NCBI GenBank assembly: GCA_003646875.1 | Contig: QMLT01000090.1 | Coordinates: forward strand, 1-6,868 | Length of the DNA: 6,868 nucleotides | Source: Deltaproteobacteria bacterium | GTDB taxonomy: Bacteria; Desulfobacterota; DSM-4660; Desulfatiglandales; B25-G16 | Reading direction: 5' to 3' | In this document: positions 5,926 to 6,868 of the stretch, in pieces | Layout of the letters: every line of letters begins with the position of its first letter | Position numbering within the stretch: the first letter of the stretch is position 1 | Notes under the pieces: generated by a model | What the model saw: only the letters and a program-made list of their open reading frames with translations | What the model was told of the DNA's origin: nothing | Databases searched by the model: none | Program-made: the position numbers and the translations under genes

Positions 5926-6782
5926 ATGACGAATATGAGATATCTCTTCGAGCCACAATCCATTGCAGTAATCGGCGCATCCTACGATAAAGCCAAAATA
6001 GGGTATAAGGTCTTAGAAAACATAGTATTAAGTAGTTATCTCCACAAGGTGTATCCGATAAATCCCCGAGGCGGTGAAATACTGGGTCTTCAGGTCTTTA
6101 AAACTCTCGAAGACATTAACGAGCCTATTGATCTAGCTTTCATTGTCATTCCTGCAAAGCTGGTGTTTGATGCGGTTAAGCGCTGTGCTGAGAAGGGGGT
6201 AAAAATTGCTTTAATAATAACCTCCGGGTTTTCGGAGGTTGGCAACATCCAAGAAGAGAAAAATATTGCAACGTATGCGCGTGAGCATGGCCTTCGTATC
6301 TTGGGTCCGAACATATTTGGAATATATTCTGCTATAGCTTCATTAAATGCTACATTTGGCACAAGAGATGTTAGAAAGGGCAATGTCGCGATTATCACAC
6401 AGAGTGGTGCCCTCGGGGCATCAATGATCGGTAAAACGGCTGTAGAAAATATCGGAATATCGGCAATGGTTTCAGTTGGGAATAAAGCTGATATTGATGA
6501 ATCAGACCTTCTGGAGTATCTGATAACACAAGATATGACAAAAATTGTTTTCATGTATGTTGAAGGGGTGAGAGAGGGTGAGTGATTAGTTAAGGTGCTC
6601 AATGAGGCAACGAAAAAGAAACCAGTGGTTGTGATAAAGTCAGGGCGGTCTGAAAAAGGAGCCGTTGCTGTGGCATCCCACACAGGCTCGCTTGCAGGGA
6701 CAGATGAGGTTTTCGATGCTATCATGAGACAATATAGCGTCTTACGGGCGGAGTGCATACAGGATGCCATTGACTGGTGTAA
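5926..6782 (+). pseudogene. ADP-forming acyl-CoA synthetase, interrupted and truncated
   Basis: The intact enzyme makes acyl-CoA and ADP + Pi from acid, CoA and ATP, or runs in reverse to gain ATP. The CoA-binding Rossmann domain is clear: SIAVIGAS (12-19), VYPINPRGG, IITSGFSEVG, LGPNIFG. The frame then meets TGA (6583-6585, codon 220) after EGVREGE, yet the same frame continues with clear family sequence: KKKPVVVIKSGRS, then SHTGSLAG with the phosphorylated histidine H252 (6679-6681), and on to DAIDWCK. Similarity stops at about 6782, where a repeat element begins. The 219-residue product lacks the catalytic histidine, and the ligase and ATP-grasp parts are absent (full fused forms are near 700 residues). 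The start at 5926 has AGGGAG (5911-5916) inside the end of the preceding gene, so the pair was probably translated together. TGA may derive from CGA (Arg) or TGG (Trp) by one change, or be a sequencing error. Confidence 0.88.
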
Positions 6783-6868
6783 GTTTCGTAACTTCTCAGT
6801 AAGTTGGGGTATCTGTCACCGAATAAGGCGCAACAAGGCCTGCATAAAGCCAGGGAGCATGGGTATGC
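6783..6868 (+). mobile_element. Start of repeat element, copy B (right part outside window)
   Basis: From GTTTCGTAA (6783-6791) the synthetase reading breaks off and sequence related to copy A begins. 6800-6809 match 235-244 in reverse complement, 6839-6867 match 1-31 in direct orientation, and 6854-6866 match 196-208 in reverse complement. The terminal repeat differs from the right end of copy A by three extra bases (6792-6794) and a substitution. Near the window edge GGAGC is followed by ATG (6858-6860), which might be the start of a transposase in a longer relative, but only three codons are visible. The exact insertion point is uncertain by a few bases because the junction codons AAG TTT could also be native. 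Confidence 0.68.

Noticed and set aside
6583..6625. Selenocysteine insertion at the TGA
   Set aside because: I find no stable stem-loop immediately downstream, and this family has no known selenocysteine position there.
6090..6770. Long minus-strand open frame (226 codons) opposite the synthetase
   Set aside because: It lies antisense to a frame with clear family motifs on both sides of the TGA; its translation shows no recognisable domain and is explained by the codon use of the plus-strand gene.
1..6868. tRNA, rRNA or CRISPR array
   Set aside because: No cloverleaf, rRNA-like stretch or regularly spaced direct repeats were seen on either strand by eye.

Overview
The window reads as a stretch of bacterial chromosome, AT-leaning by eye. 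It holds five intact plus-strand genes and one broken gene, bracketed by two copies of a short non-coding repeat element. The combination of an NtrC-type sigma-54 activator, a receiver-only regulator, an AcuB-like CBS protein, a UspA protein, a CoA-transferase fused to a GNAT acetyltransferase and an ADP-forming acyl-CoA synthetase suggests an anaerobic, fatty-acid or organic-acid metabolising bacterium of the Desulfobacterota (deltaproteobacterial) kind. That placement is inference from gene content only.

Layout. 1-258: right-hand part of a palindromic, MITE-like element with no coding capacity. 268-1656: sigma-54-dependent response regulator starting 9 bases after the element ends. 1657-1970: non-coding, with two terminator-like hairpins and a good -24/-12 promoter. 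1971-2369: single-domain response regulator. 2493-3113: CBS-CBS-ACT (AcuB-like) protein whose start looks damaged. 3291-3758: universal stress protein. 3759-4032: non-coding, with several small hairpins. 4033-5919: acyl-CoA hydrolase/transferase fused to a GNAT domain. 5926-6782: 5' part of an ADP-forming acyl-CoA synthetase gene, with an in-frame TGA and then cut off. 6783-6868: the beginning of a second copy of the repeat element, in the same orientation as the left half of the first.

How the parts may work together. The NtrC-type protein could drive the -24/-12 promoter just downstream of its own gene, expressing the receiver, the CBS-ACT sensor and perhaps UspA as a signalling group. The CoA-transferase/GNAT fusion and the ADP-forming synthetase are a metabolic pair (6-base gap, Shine-Dalgarno inside the upstream gene) that would interconvert acyl-CoA and free acid, with a protein-acetyltransferase-like domain attached. 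AcuB-like proteins are linked to acetate metabolism in other bacteria, so the regulatory and metabolic halves may belong to one acetate/acyl-CoA control module. At this locus the module seems to be decaying: the synthetase is interrupted twice, the CBS gene appears to have lost 5 bases at its start, and a repeat element has replaced the upstream region of the activator.
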